From the NCBI RefSeq assembly GCF_047470865.1, contig NZ_JAZDRH010000010.1, forward strand, positions 1 through 64,000: DNA of 64,000 nt, in the 5' to 3' direction. How positions within the stretch are numbered: the first letter of the stretch is position 1; every line of letters starts with the position of its first letter. This document shows, one piece after another, positions 51,713 through 60,044 of the stretch. The DNA is from JAZDRH01 sp047470865 (GTDB lineage Bacteria > Pseudomonadota > Gammaproteobacteria > Pseudomonadales > Pseudomonadaceae). Made by a program: the position numbers and the translations under genes. The notes under the pieces are model-generated. The model saw nothing but the letters and a program-made list of their open reading frames with translations. It ran no database searches and was not told where the DNA came from.

Positions 51713-54505
51713 CTAAAAGCTATACTTGTAACCTAAATTAAAATCATATTTATCAAAACGATTACCTGTACTTCCAGTAGCCTCCATAAAGACTGAGTGA
51801 TTATTGTTAATCACGGTATTTGCTCCGACACCAAACTCTAACCAACTACCACTGAATTTTAAACGTTCCTTATTACCATTTAGCTTATATTTTTGCTCTG
51901 CCTCAAACTCATGTGCATAGTTTAATTTGGTGTATAGATTAACTGGCTGCCCTGCAAGCACTGTACTGTAGCCAAAATTACTACCTGCTCGTGCTAACAC
52001 CGAGTTTTGCTTGTCTAAATCAACCCGTAACCCATTTGAGTTTTTAATCGTACTACTACTGATGCGTCCTACAGATAGTTTAAGATTGGGCTCAACATAA
52101 AAACTATCGTTAAACTGATAACGTTTGCCTACTTCTGCTGAAGCTGTTAAGCCATTTGACGTCCCATTACCTTTTACTTTATCACCTAAGCTATCACGAA
52201 TATCTAGCTTATTTTTATAATGTGAATATTTTAAGTACAAGTCAGCGTACCAATTATTTTCGGTTAAATAGGTCGCATATAAGGTTGCACCATAACTTTT
52301 CTGTTTTCCTGACCCTGCCTTATAGTTTTGATCAGATGTCGTATAATGCAAAGCGCTGCCCAGATACCAGGCGGCATCGGCTGTTTGCATTACTTGACCA
52401 TCCACACCCAGCTGAAAGCCTGAATAGTCCATATCAAAACCTTTCAACTGACGTGATTGGAATGATTTAAACTTACCACCATAAGTACGCACCCAGCTGC
52501 CATATTGCAAATTATCTGCCCGCAGCAAACTCATCCGTTGAGTCAAATGCTCTTGTTCTGCCATATTAAGTAGATAATTACCTATAATGGTGCTGCTTAC
52601 GGAAGCATCTGCACCATTGCTTTTCTCACCCGTAGAATAAAGCTCAAAATCATGGCTAGCAGGATCATTATTTTCTCGCCTTAGGCTGTATAAATAACCG
52701 CCAAACTCATATTCATTCATCGCTGTAAAGTTCGCTACTCCATCAGGTGTTTTAATAATAGTCAATCTTTCAGTTCCATTCGTTTTTGCTGATGGCTGGT
52801 TCGCGACAGATACAATATGATTACCCGAAGAACTATTTGATACTATAAGATTATCTGCTAGCAGAGCATTATTAAGATCAACTTTAAACTTAAACTCAGT
52901 AGCACCTGATAACTTATCAACATTTACTTTAAAATAGTTATCACTTCCAGTAAAGTCAACACTACTATTATCCGTCAACTCTAAATTATTAATATACGAA
53001 TCATCTGTAGGTCGCCAGACGCTATTTTTACCCTTCCAGCTAATTTCAGAGTTGTTAGTATACTCTATATTCCCTCTAATTATGCCAGCTTCAGTATTTA
53101 AAGTAATTATTCCACCTCCAGTAGCTTGAATACCTCCTGTAATATCAACTCTATTTTTTACTTTTATTTCTCCCATATTAGTAGCCAACAAAGCTAACTG
53201 ATCAGAATCAACTTTTATAAGTGTATTCCCAGTAAAGTCTATTATTGAATTGTTATTCGCATTTGCAGCAGTGGCTTTTTCGCTACCTAAAATACTGATA
53301 TTGTTAGCCTTTATTAATGCTCCGGTTTTGCTACTCAAAGCATAGCTATCACTACTGCTTCTAAAGCTCAGTGTAACATTATCTAAATCTATACGTGATT
53401 TACTTCCTTCAGCCCCAACAGCAAAATAAGAAGGAATATTATTGCCCTGATTTTCTGGCGATGCTACTACTATACTTCCATTTGTAAACTTAATATAAGA
53501 CTCTCTAGAATTATGATTAACTGCTGACAATGCGGACCCTGACGCAATATTTATACTTCCTTTATCAATTACAGCCTCCCCTTTTATAACAGACACCGCC
53601 TGAACAGAGTCACCTGTACTGTAAATATTTAGATTTTCCGCCTTAAATTTATTATTATCATTTTTAGTCTTTTCATCCAGAAGAATAATAATTCCACCTA
53701 AGGTTGATGTTCTAATTTTTGCGCCGTCACCTAAGTCAACAAAATTTTCTCCTATGCCTAAATTAATAACTGGATTATTAAATTCACTATTACCTTTAAC
53801 ATCAATAACCAAGTTAGTATTTGCTGTAAATTTTGAGCCATTCTCAACACTAACTGCCGACTTATCTATTCCAGAGATTTTCGTATTGCTTCCTACATCC
53901 GCTACTGAGGCATCAGTTAACTTAATACCATAATCTACATTCCCACCAATTGTTAAATCAGTTGCTTTAAGATTCGAATTCTTAGCTAGTATAGCTATTG
54001 ATTCAGAGTAATAACCAATTGAATCAATACTAATATTTATTGAGCTATTACTTCCCAAGTTTAAATTAGATTTTTCTAATAAAACAGCATTTCCATTCCC
54101 ATCAACAGTAGCTACATTAATGTTTAATTTATCTGCAGTTACCGATGTATTAGAATTATTATTTTTAATACTTATACCTACAACATCACCTGTACCTTTA
54201 TTACTAACATCTATAACTGTTCCCGTTCCTAAATGATGACTTAAATTGTCTCCATCAAATTTTATTCCATGGCCCACCTCTGTATAACCATCAGGGTTTT
54301 CTACCTGAACAACTAGCGCCCCCTGACCAAGATTAAGCCTATTATTTCCATTACTATTAGAGTGTATGCCAGAGGTGCTACTTATGACCTTATCGCCGGC
54401 TACTAGATTAACATTAGAAAGGTCAACCTCTCTATTATAATCAGTTGCATATGCATTTCCTGCTGTTACTGCAGCAATAGCACAGACTAATAAACTCCGT
54501 TTCAT
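51713..54505 (-). CDS. Type V autotransporter (pertactin-like passenger, beta-barrel)
   Basis: 930-residue secreted or surface protein. The signal peptide is MKRSLLVCAIAAVTAGNAYA. The passenger (about 21-650) is rich in Asn, Ser, Asp and Gly with irregular beta-helix repeats, and has no Cys. A junction of pertactin type precedes the autotransporter beta-barrel (about 660-930, from GSWVRTYGGKF to the terminal aromatic residue of YKYSF). GAGGGTAAGGG precedes the ATG. It is monocistronic, in an AT-rich region. Adhesin is the usual role for this architecture; no protease motif was found. Confidence 0.9.
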   Translation of the reverse strand: MKRSLLVCAIAAVTAGNAYATDYNREVDLSNVNLVAGDKVISSTSGIHSNSNGNNRLNLGQGALVVQVENPDGYTEVGHGIKFDGDNLSHHLGTGTVIDVSNKGTGDVVGISIKNNNSNTSVTADKLNINVATVDGNGNAVLLEKSNLNLGSNSSINISIDSIGYYSESIAILAKNSNLKATDLTIGGNVDYGIKLTDASVADVGSNTKISGIDKSAVSVENGSKFTANTNLVIDVKGNSEFNNPVINLGIGENFVDLGDGAKIRTSTLGGIIILLDEKTKNDNNKFKAENLNIYSTGDSVQAVSVIKGEAVIDKGSINIASGSALSAVNHNSRESYIKFTNGSIVVASPENQGNNIPSYFAVGAEGSKSRIDLDNVTLSFRSSSDSYALSSKTGALIKANNISILGSEKATAANANNNSIIDFTGNTLIKVDSDQLALLATNMGEIKVKNRVDITGGIQATGGGIITLNTEAGIIRGNIEYTNNSEISWKGKNSVWRPTDDSYINNLELTDNSSVDFTGSDNYFKVNVDKLSGATEFKFKVDLNNALLADNLIVSNSSSGNHIVSVANQPSAKTNGTERLTIIKTPDGVANFTAMNEYEFGGYLYSLRRENNDPASHDFELYSTGEKSNGADASVSSTIIGNYLLNMAEQEHLTQRMSLLRADNLQYGSWVRTYGGKFKSFQSRQLKGFDMDYSGFQLGVDGQVMQTADAAWYLGSALHYTTSDQNYKAGSGKQKSYGATLYATYLTENNWYADLYLKYSHYKNKLDIRDSLGDKVKGNGTSNGLTASAEVGKRYQFNDSFYVEPNLKLSVGRISSSTIKNSNGLRVDLDKQNSVLARAGSNFGYSTVLAGQPVNLYTKLNYAHEFEAEQKYKLNGNKERLKFSGSWLEFGVGANTVINNNHSVFMEATGSTGNRFDKYDFNLGYKYSF

Positions 54506-54775
54506 AGACCCTTACCCTCTATTAAGATTTAGAAAATATTTTATATAGCGATAAATATAAAAAAATCAAATAAAGAACACTCAACAATGACAGAAATCAT
54601 TATATTGATATTCAAATAATATATAATAGTGATATATAATTATAAATATTATTAACTTTAACTAATACCAATCACCAGATAACTGAACATTCGATGAACA
54701 AAATCTACGTCAACCACAAATAGATAAAACAGCTTTGTATACTAAGATGTTTTATAGTTGAAGACGAGGCATGAC
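54506..54775. other. AT-rich gap between the autotransporter and InaA-type genes
   Basis: About 270 bp of very AT-rich sequence with many TATA-like words and no credible frame. A TATACT element at 54738-54743 could be the -10 of the rightward gene; the leftward autotransporter promoter must also lie here but cannot be singled out. Confidence 0.5.
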
Positions 54776-55453
54776 TTGAGTTCTGTTCAAAGTTTTGAAA
54801 GCTGGTGGAATACTATTGGTAGCTGGGTTGAGCAGCCTAATGAGCGACGCGGTGGAAAAAGTGGAGTGCAGATCTTACATCCCAAATCGTCAGACAAATC
54901 AACACTTTATAGTAAACGCCAAATTGGACATGATTTTCGCTCCCTACGTTATCCTGGTGCTCGCCCTACTGCATTTAGAGAAAAGCAGGCATTGGAGAGA
55001 CTGCCGCAACTAGGTATCAATGTACCTGAATTAGTCTACTACGGTGCTGAAAAAAAAGCAGGAGTATGGCATGCGATTTTAGTGACTAAAGCATTAGATG
55101 GGTTTATTTCTTTAGATGACTGGTATAAACAAAATATACCCAGCCAAGTAGGTCAACAGCTGCACCTTAAGCTCCTTAAAGCCATTGCCTCAATGCTTGC
55201 ACGCTTGCATAAAGCTGGCTGGCAACATAATTGCTGCTACTCTAATCATATCTTTGTACGTGTAGATGTCGACAACCAATCAGTAGATTGCGCTTTACTT
55301 GATTTAGAGAAGGCACGTCGTCGTTGGGCAGGAAAAAGAGCAGCAAAAAGCGATATGAAGCAATTAAAACGACATCGCGGATTGATGCCTAATTCAGACT
55401 GGGAACTATTACTTAGCCACTATCAGCAATGTAACTCAAAAGTAACATTTTAA
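54776..55453 (+). CDS. inaA: InaA-type lipopolysaccharide kinase family protein
   Basis: 225-residue protein kinase-fold protein of the Kdo/WaaP group, most like pseudomonad InaA (weak-acid-inducible). Recognised segments are WWNTIGSWVEQPNERRGGKSGVQ at the start, FREKQALERLPQLGI, LHKAGWQHNCCYSNHIFV in the catalytic-loop position and LLDLEKARRR with the metal-binding Asp. TTG 54776 is the best start, with GAGG 6 nt before it. The intervening ATG (54771) leads at once to a stop. Confidence 0.8.
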   Translation: MSSVQSFESWWNTIGSWVEQPNERRGGKSGVQILHPKSSDKSTLYSKRQIGHDFRSLRYPGARPTAFREKQALERLPQLGINVPELVYYGAEKKAGVWHAILVTKALDGFISLDDWYKQNIPSQVGQQLHLKLLKAIASMLARLHKAGWQHNCCYSNHIFVRVDVDNQSVDCALLDLEKARRRWAGKRAAKSDMKQLKRHRGLMPNSDWELLLSHYQQCNSKVTF

Positions 55454-55464
55454 TATAGCCCTTC

Positions 55465-55495
55465 CTCTGAGCTGTATAATCAATACTGCTCAGAG
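55465..55495 (+). terminator. Terminator after the InaA-type gene
   Basis: CTCTGAGC / GCTCAGAG perfect 8-bp stem with a 15-nt loop, followed by TAGTTTATTA. Confidence 0.65.
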
Positions 55496-55566
55496 TAGTT
55501 TATTACTTTGACAGACTAATAGTGGATATTTAATTTATTATATTTACAATGTAACATTATTTAAAT

Positions 55567-56016
55567 TTATTTAATATTATTTAACTGATTATTTTTTAGC
55601 TCTATACGCTCACAGCGCGCATAGCTCTCAGTTAATAAAACTGGAGATTTGCAAGTTGTTTTTAGTAATACCTGATCTGCCTCTATAAAGAATACTTTTA
55701 ATCCACAAAAATCTTCATAAAAATTATATTCTGGTAGGCTAAGCCAAGTTTCTTTGGCAGTCTCTTTTTCATGTTCATCTTCTGAAGACCACGTCCAACG
55801 CAATTTAAGCTTGAAGTTAGGGTTCCACACTTTAGGAACAACCACATAACCTGTATTATTATTGGCAGAAAATGACTGTATCTTATGCTCAGTTAAATTC
55901 CAGCCTTCCATAGGAATGATAACCATTTCATTTCTATCGCGTTCTAAGTCATCATCTCCACTGCAGGCTGCTAAAAGAAACGTGCAGCCTATTGCAAGCC
56001 AGTAATTAGTCTTCAC
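55567..56016 (-). CDS. Small lipoprotein, possibly DUF3304-like
   Basis: 149 residues; the signal peptide ends FLLAAC with C18 as the lipid site, followed by an acidic SGDDDLERD linker. The mature part has VVVPKVWNPNFKLKLRWTW, which recalls the W-x-P-G/N-hydrophobic pattern of DUF3304 lipoproteins, some of which are immunity proteins near type VI secretion lipases; the match is weak. The start is GTG 56016 with AAGGAG 8 nt upstream. It is AT-rich and stands alone. Confidence 0.6.
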   Translation of the reverse strand: MKTNYWLAIGCTFLLAACSGDDDLERDRNEMVIIPMEGWNLTEHKIQSFSANNNTGYVVVPKVWNPNFKLKLRWTWSSEDEHEKETAKETWLSLPEYNFYEDFCGLKVFFIEADQVLLKTTCKSPVLLTESYARCERIELKNNQLNNIK

Positions 56017-56386
56017 TATCTATAACTCCTTAGATAACTACTTTTTAAGTATAACAATCTTGTCCAACCAACACTCGTACAAATGACACAGTTTTGCTAT
56101 AGACTTAATATCACCTTAACTAGATAAGCCACAGCGTGTTTTGTGATAAAGGTAACTATTTTTCAATCAAAATCTAACTATTACCCATTCTACTTGTCTG
56201 ATGCATTACCTTTATCAGGCGAGACCTTTAAAGGTTAAGCGGCTAAACACTATGGAACAGAAGATCATCTTATGTGCTTCACAGTTTACAGATTTAGATT
56301 TTCTTCTAAAAAAAATCTAGCGTAAATTAGCCTTCTAGCTTGGTGTACAACTGAGCTAAATTTAATTTAAAAATAGGATTTGAATT
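56017..56386. other. 370-bp gap without a credible gene
   Basis: AT-rich. It holds a 12-bp palindrome ACCTTTAAAGGT (56224-56235), an 8-bp hairpin TAGATTTT / AAAATCTA (56295-56319) and one 22-codon frame (56252-56320) that lacks a ribosome binding site. The promoter of the PliC-type gene must be in its right part. Confidence 0.5.
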
Positions 56387-56704
56387 ATGAAAAAATACGC
56401 TCTCATTTTAGGCCTAGCTACAGCGGTTTTAGCTCAACCTTCTTTTGCTGCTGAAGTGAAACAAGTTGTTTTTAAGTGTGATCGTGCTATTTCCCTACCT
56501 GTTACTTTCGTAAACGACAAACAATCTTTTGCAGTGGTTACAGTAGATGGCCGTCAACTGCTTTTAACTGAATCACCAAGTGGCTCTGGCGCTGTTTATA
56601 CTTCAGCAGATAAAAATCTACCTTATAGCTTAAGCACAAAAAATGATAATGCTTTTGTAAACTTTGGTGACAGCACCATTCTTGAAAACTGTGTTAGTAA
56701 ATAA
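56387..56704 (+). CDS. pliC: Periplasmic lysozyme inhibitor, MliC/PliC family
   Basis: 105-residue exported protein that should block host or competitor c-type lysozyme. The signal peptide ends SFAA near residue 22, with no lipobox, so it is the soluble periplasmic form. The mature domain has the family pattern: FKCDRAISLPVTFVN, then VTVDGRQLLL, the inhibitory loop SGSGAVY (S-G-x-x-Y) and a closing Cys (ENCVSK) that can pair with C31. It is monocistronic, with a strong hairpin after it. Confidence 0.8.
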   Translation: MKKYALILGLATAVLAQPSFAAEVKQVVFKCDRAISLPVTFVNDKQSFAVVTVDGRQLLLTESPSGSGAVYTSADKNLPYSLSTKNDNAFVNFGDSTILENCVSK

Positions 56705-56724
56705 GCACAGTTAAAATAGAGTTA

Positions 56725-56756
56725 CAGCATGTTATTAAATTATTAATAACATGCTG
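56725..56756 (+). terminator. Hairpin after the PliC-type gene
   Basis: CAGCATGTTATTA / TAATAACATGCTG perfect 13-bp stem with a 6-nt loop, 20 bp after the stop. There is no clear T-run. Confidence 0.65.
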
Positions 56757-56860
56757 ATTGCATATATCCATATAATATTAACATCGAAAATATAATTTTC
56801 CTCGACTCGCCTACTTAATGCATAGCTTTGCATTAAATCACCAGGCACCATTTTTATACT

Positions 56861-57652
56861 ATGCCAAACTCATCTGTTCACAACGAAATACAAAAACGTT
56901 TACGCACTATAGAAGACGAGCATGATGTAAAAATATTATTAGCTGTTGAGTCAGGCAGTCGCGCTTGGGGTTTTGAGTCAAAAAATAGCGATTATGATGC
57001 ACGTTTTATCTATGTACACCCTCAAGACTGGTATCTTTCTATTAATATAGAAAGCCAACGCGATGTTATTGAATATCCCATCGTTGATGATATAGATATT
57101 AATGGCTGGGACTTACGCAAAGCACTACAATTGCTGCAAAAGTCTAACCCAGGCTTTGTAGAGTGGATACAGTCCCCCATTGTTTATGAATATAAAGGGT
57201 CCTTTCATCAAAAAGCCAAAGAATTACTTCCCAAAGTTTATTCTTTAGAGCGTGGGCATTATCATTATTACCATATGGCAAAAAGTAATTTTAAGCAGTG
57301 TTTAACAAAAGATTATATACCGCTAAAAAAATATCTTTATACTCTACGCGCATTACTATCTGCGCGTTGGTTAGAGCTTTATCAACAACCCGCTCCTATT
57401 GAATTTGCAAGGCTTTGTAGCATTTTACCTAATCAAATCAGTTTAAAAGAATCTCTTAAGCAGCTGGTTCTACAAAAGAAAACTAACTTAGAGCTAGATT
57501 TATCACCTTTTATAGAGCCTATTCACTCTTTTATCACTCAAGAGCTCTTACGTGCTGAATCTGTTATCATTAATGATATTTATTCGATTAAAGAAACTGA
57601 ACCTTTACTGTCTGATTTATTTCGTAGCGTATTAACCGAAGTTTGGAGCTAA
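56861..57652 (+). CDS. RlaP-like nucleotidyltransferase (PF10127, COG3541)
   Basis: 263-residue protein with a DNA polymerase beta-type nucleotidyltransferase core. SGSRAWGFES carries G32 and S33, and the metal pair is D44 and D46 in SDYDAR, giving the GS-x10-DxD pattern. ARFIYVHP follows. RlaP proteins are linked to RNA repair in some genomes, but no RNA ligase or Rtc gene is nearby. The next gene begins 9 bp after it, so the two probably share a transcript. Confidence 0.78.
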   Translation: MPNSSVHNEIQKRLRTIEDEHDVKILLAVESGSRAWGFESKNSDYDARFIYVHPQDWYLSINIESQRDVIEYPIVDDIDINGWDLRKALQLLQKSNPGFVEWIQSPIVYEYKGSFHQKAKELLPKVYSLERGHYHYYHMAKSNFKQCLTKDYIPLKKYLYTLRALLSARWLELYQQPAPIEFARLCSILPNQISLKESLKQLVLQKKTNLELDLSPFIEPIHSFITQELLRAESVIINDIYSIKETEPLLSDLFRSVLTEVWS

Positions 57653-57660
57653 ATTAAACC

Positions 57661-58713
57661 ATGTTATTTATTAATTACCTACTTCGTTTCATAACGGCCA
57701 GCTTAATTTTAGTTTCTACGTATTCATTAGCTAACGTATTTGAGCCACCACTCAGCCTTGTAGAAAAAAGTCCTCAAGCAATTAAAGTAGGCGATGACTC
57801 CCTAGAAATAAGATATGCGTTTCTCTATGACCCAGCGCTTAAGCAAGACTTATTTCATTCAGTTCGACTCTATGATAAAGACAATAATCAACTCCAAGTA
57901 ATTGAGGGTGAAGCATTAAGAAAAAACATGTTTTGGGGCCAGATTGGTAGCACGCCGATAGCGGTGGATATTAATCAAGATGGTTATCTAGACTTAATGG
58001 TGAAAGTATCTGCAGGTAGCCTTGGTGAGTTTTACCAAGTCTGGTTATTTAATCCTCAAACATACAGATACCAACAGACATTAGATGAAATTCAAGAGCC
58101 TAGAGTTATTGGAAAAAATTTAATTACATCAACTTCTTATTGGCGTCATGAGCCCTATCCCGTATTTTTATCGCTGTATCATATTCTGCCTGATTTTTCT
58201 TTTACTGAAACAAGTGCCGAAAGCGTTTTAATTCCGCTACGAAAAGCCAATAAAGGCTATTACTGCCTAGCTATTCCAGAGGCCAATCAAGAAGGTTCTA
58301 TTCATTATTCGTTGGCCATTGAGCTAAACCGCAATAACCAGATAACCGAAAAATCACTTGCCGCCTTTAATGCATTAAACCTAGGTGAGCGCTGCTACAC
58401 AGTACTTAGTGATTTAGGTTATCAATTTCCAACTCATAAGCATGCATTACCTTCAATTGGGCTACCTATTTGGCAGTTAACTCAATACAAACTAGTTACT
58501 GTTGATCCTAAATGGACTAAAACAGCAACTCAGTTTGAAGACAACACGGGCAAGTCAGTTCATGCTATGAATTGCCCTGTTATTCCTTATATTGATTTAG
58601 ATGCAAAAAAACTTGAGCACCTGCCATTACCTGCATTTGAGCAACAATCAGCTGAGAACATTAGTGAAGATTCTGGCTACCCTGCAATTTGCACCCCGAT
58701 TGATGAGCGTTAA
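57661..58713 (+). CDS. Exported protein with a calcium-type DxNxDG motif (XAC2610-like?)
   Basis: 350 residues with a signal peptide ending YSLA near residue 24. DINQDGYLD at 103-111 is an EF-hand-like or VCBS/FG-GAP calcium loop, followed by LMVKVSAGSLGEFYQVWLFNPQTYRYQQT, the layout of XAC2610-related periplasmic proteins, one of which inhibits lysozyme-type effectors. The C-terminal 150 residues are not recognised and have several Cys. It follows the RlaP-like gene by 9 bp. Confidence 0.55.
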   Translation: MLFINYLLRFITASLILVSTYSLANVFEPPLSLVEKSPQAIKVGDDSLEIRYAFLYDPALKQDLFHSVRLYDKDNNQLQVIEGEALRKNMFWGQIGSTPIAVDINQDGYLDLMVKVSAGSLGEFYQVWLFNPQTYRYQQTLDEIQEPRVIGKNLITSTSYWRHEPYPVFLSLYHILPDFSFTETSAESVLIPLRKANKGYYCLAIPEANQEGSIHYSLAIELNRNNQITEKSLAAFNALNLGERCYTVLSDLGYQFPTHKHALPSIGLPIWQLTQYKLVTVDPKWTKTATQFEDNTGKSVHAMNCPVIPYIDLDAKKLEHLPLPAFEQQSAENISEDSGYPAICTPIDER

Positions 58714-58748
58714 AAGCAAGGTAATAGGTCTAAGCAGTGCTTGTATCT

Positions 58749-59363
58749 TTACTCATTTAACAGCGTTAAGAAGCTAGCCCACATATTATCCAACAACTGT
58801 GGCTGAGCGGCTGTTGTGGGATGAATGCCGTCGTTTTGCATTAAATCTGTCTGCCCGGCTATGCCTTCAAGAAAAAAAGGTACTAAGGCAATCTGATGTT
58901 TATCGGCCAGCTTTGCGTAAATTGCCTTAAAGCCATCCGTGTAACCTGGGCCATAATTGGGGGGGATTTGCATGCCCAAAAGTAAAACTTTTGCACCTGA
59001 GCCTTTGCTTTGCTGGATCATTTGCTCTAAGTTAGCCTCCAGTTTTGGTAAAGCTAAGGCTCTTAAACCATCGTTGCCGCCTAACTCGATAATGACGTAA
59101 TTTGGTTGATGCTTAATGAGTAATGACTCCAATCGTGCTAAGCCTTGCGCACTGGTTTCTCCACTAATAGACGCGTTAATCACTTTAAAATCGTGACCTT
59201 TATCTAGTAAACGCTGCTCAAATAGTGTTACCCAGCCTTTGCCTATTTCAACACCAAAGCCAGCACTGATACTATCGCCCATCACAAGCACTGTTTGGGT
59301 CTGTGCTAATGTTGTGGTTATGTAAAATAACCCTAGAAAAGCAGTGATAAACCATTTACGCAT
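58749..59363 (-). CDS. tesA: Arylesterase/multifunctional acyl-CoA thioesterase I
   Basis: Periplasmic SGNH hydrolase, 204 residues from ATG 59363 (GGAG 6 nt upstream). The signal peptide ends TTLA near 20. Catalytic S31 in GDSISAGFG, the oxyanion Asn in GGNDG (N97), and D178/H181 in DGIHPT complete the SGNH set. It is divergent from the ABC exporter with only 10 bp between start codons, as in other Pseudomonas genomes. Confidence 0.93.
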   Translation of the reverse strand: MRKWFITAFLGLFYITTTLAQTQTVLVMGDSISAGFGVEIGKGWVTLFEQRLLDKGHDFKVINASISGETSAQGLARLESLLIKHQPNYVIIELGGNDGLRALALPKLEANLEQMIQQSKGSGAKVLLLGMQIPPNYGPGYTDGFKAIYAKLADKHQIALVPFFLEGIAGQTDLMQNDGIHPTTAAQPQLLDNMWASFLTLLNE

Positions 59364-59373
59364 TGGAAACTCC

Positions 59374-60042
59374 ATGAGCCGACCGATTTTAAATGTTGAA
59401 AACTTGAATAAAGTAGTTTCTACCGCAGAAGGCGACTTAACGCTACTTCATAGTTTGTCTTTTTCTTTAGCGCAAGGCGACTCTTTAGCGATTGTTGGCA
59501 GCTCAGGTTCTGGTAAGTCAACGCTGTTAGGCCTGTTAGCTGGCTTAGATCGACCTAGCGCAGGCAGCATAGAACTAGCTGGGCATAAGCTAGAACTCTT
59601 AGATGAGGATCAATGCGCCCAAGTGCGTGCTGAGTATGTCGGCTTTGTCTTTCAATCTTTTCAGTTATTAGAAACCTTAACAGCTGTTGAAAATGTGATG
59701 CTACCCTTAGAACTGGATGGATTACCCAACCCAAGAGAACAAGCTGAAGCCTTGTTAAAGCGCGTTGGTCTAGATCATCGTTTAAAACATACGCCATTAC
59801 AACTATCAGGCGGCGAGCAACAACGTGTTGCTATTGCTCGAGCCTTTGCCGCCAAGCCTAAAATTTTATTTGCTGATGAGCCTACAGGCAACTTAGATAG
59901 TGTTACTGGCGAGTGTATTCGTGATTTACTCTTTGAATTAAACAATGAACAAGGCGCTACCTTAGTGTTAGTAACACACGACGAACAACTAGCAGCACGC
60001 TGCCAGCACCAATTACGCCTTGAAGCAGGTAAACAGATTTAA
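59374..60042 (+). CDS. ybbA: ABC transporter ATPase, YbbA-like
   Basis: 222 residues from ATG 59374. Walker A GSSGSGKS at 42-49, signature LSGGEQQR, Walker B ILFADEPTGNLD. The frame is open to an earlier ATG (59344) that lies inside tesA; GGAAAC before 59374 supports the shorter form. It works with the large FtsX-type permease 2 bp downstream. The substrate is not known; the family is not a classical exporter of a single compound. Confidence 0.9.
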   Translation: MSRPILNVENLNKVVSTAEGDLTLLHSLSFSLAQGDSLAIVGSSGSGKSTLLGLLAGLDRPSAGSIELAGHKLELLDEDQCAQVRAEYVGFVFQSFQLLETLTAVENVMLPLELDGLPNPREQAEALLKRVGLDHRLKHTPLQLSGGEQQRVAIARAFAAKPKILFADEPTGNLDSVTGECIRDLLFELNNEQGATLVLVTHDEQLAARCQHQLRLEAGKQI

Positions 60043-60044
60043 TT

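Noticed and set aside
56252..56320. 22-codon frame upstream of the PliC-type gene
   Set aside because: No ribosome binding site, and its end is made of the A-rich arm of a hairpin.
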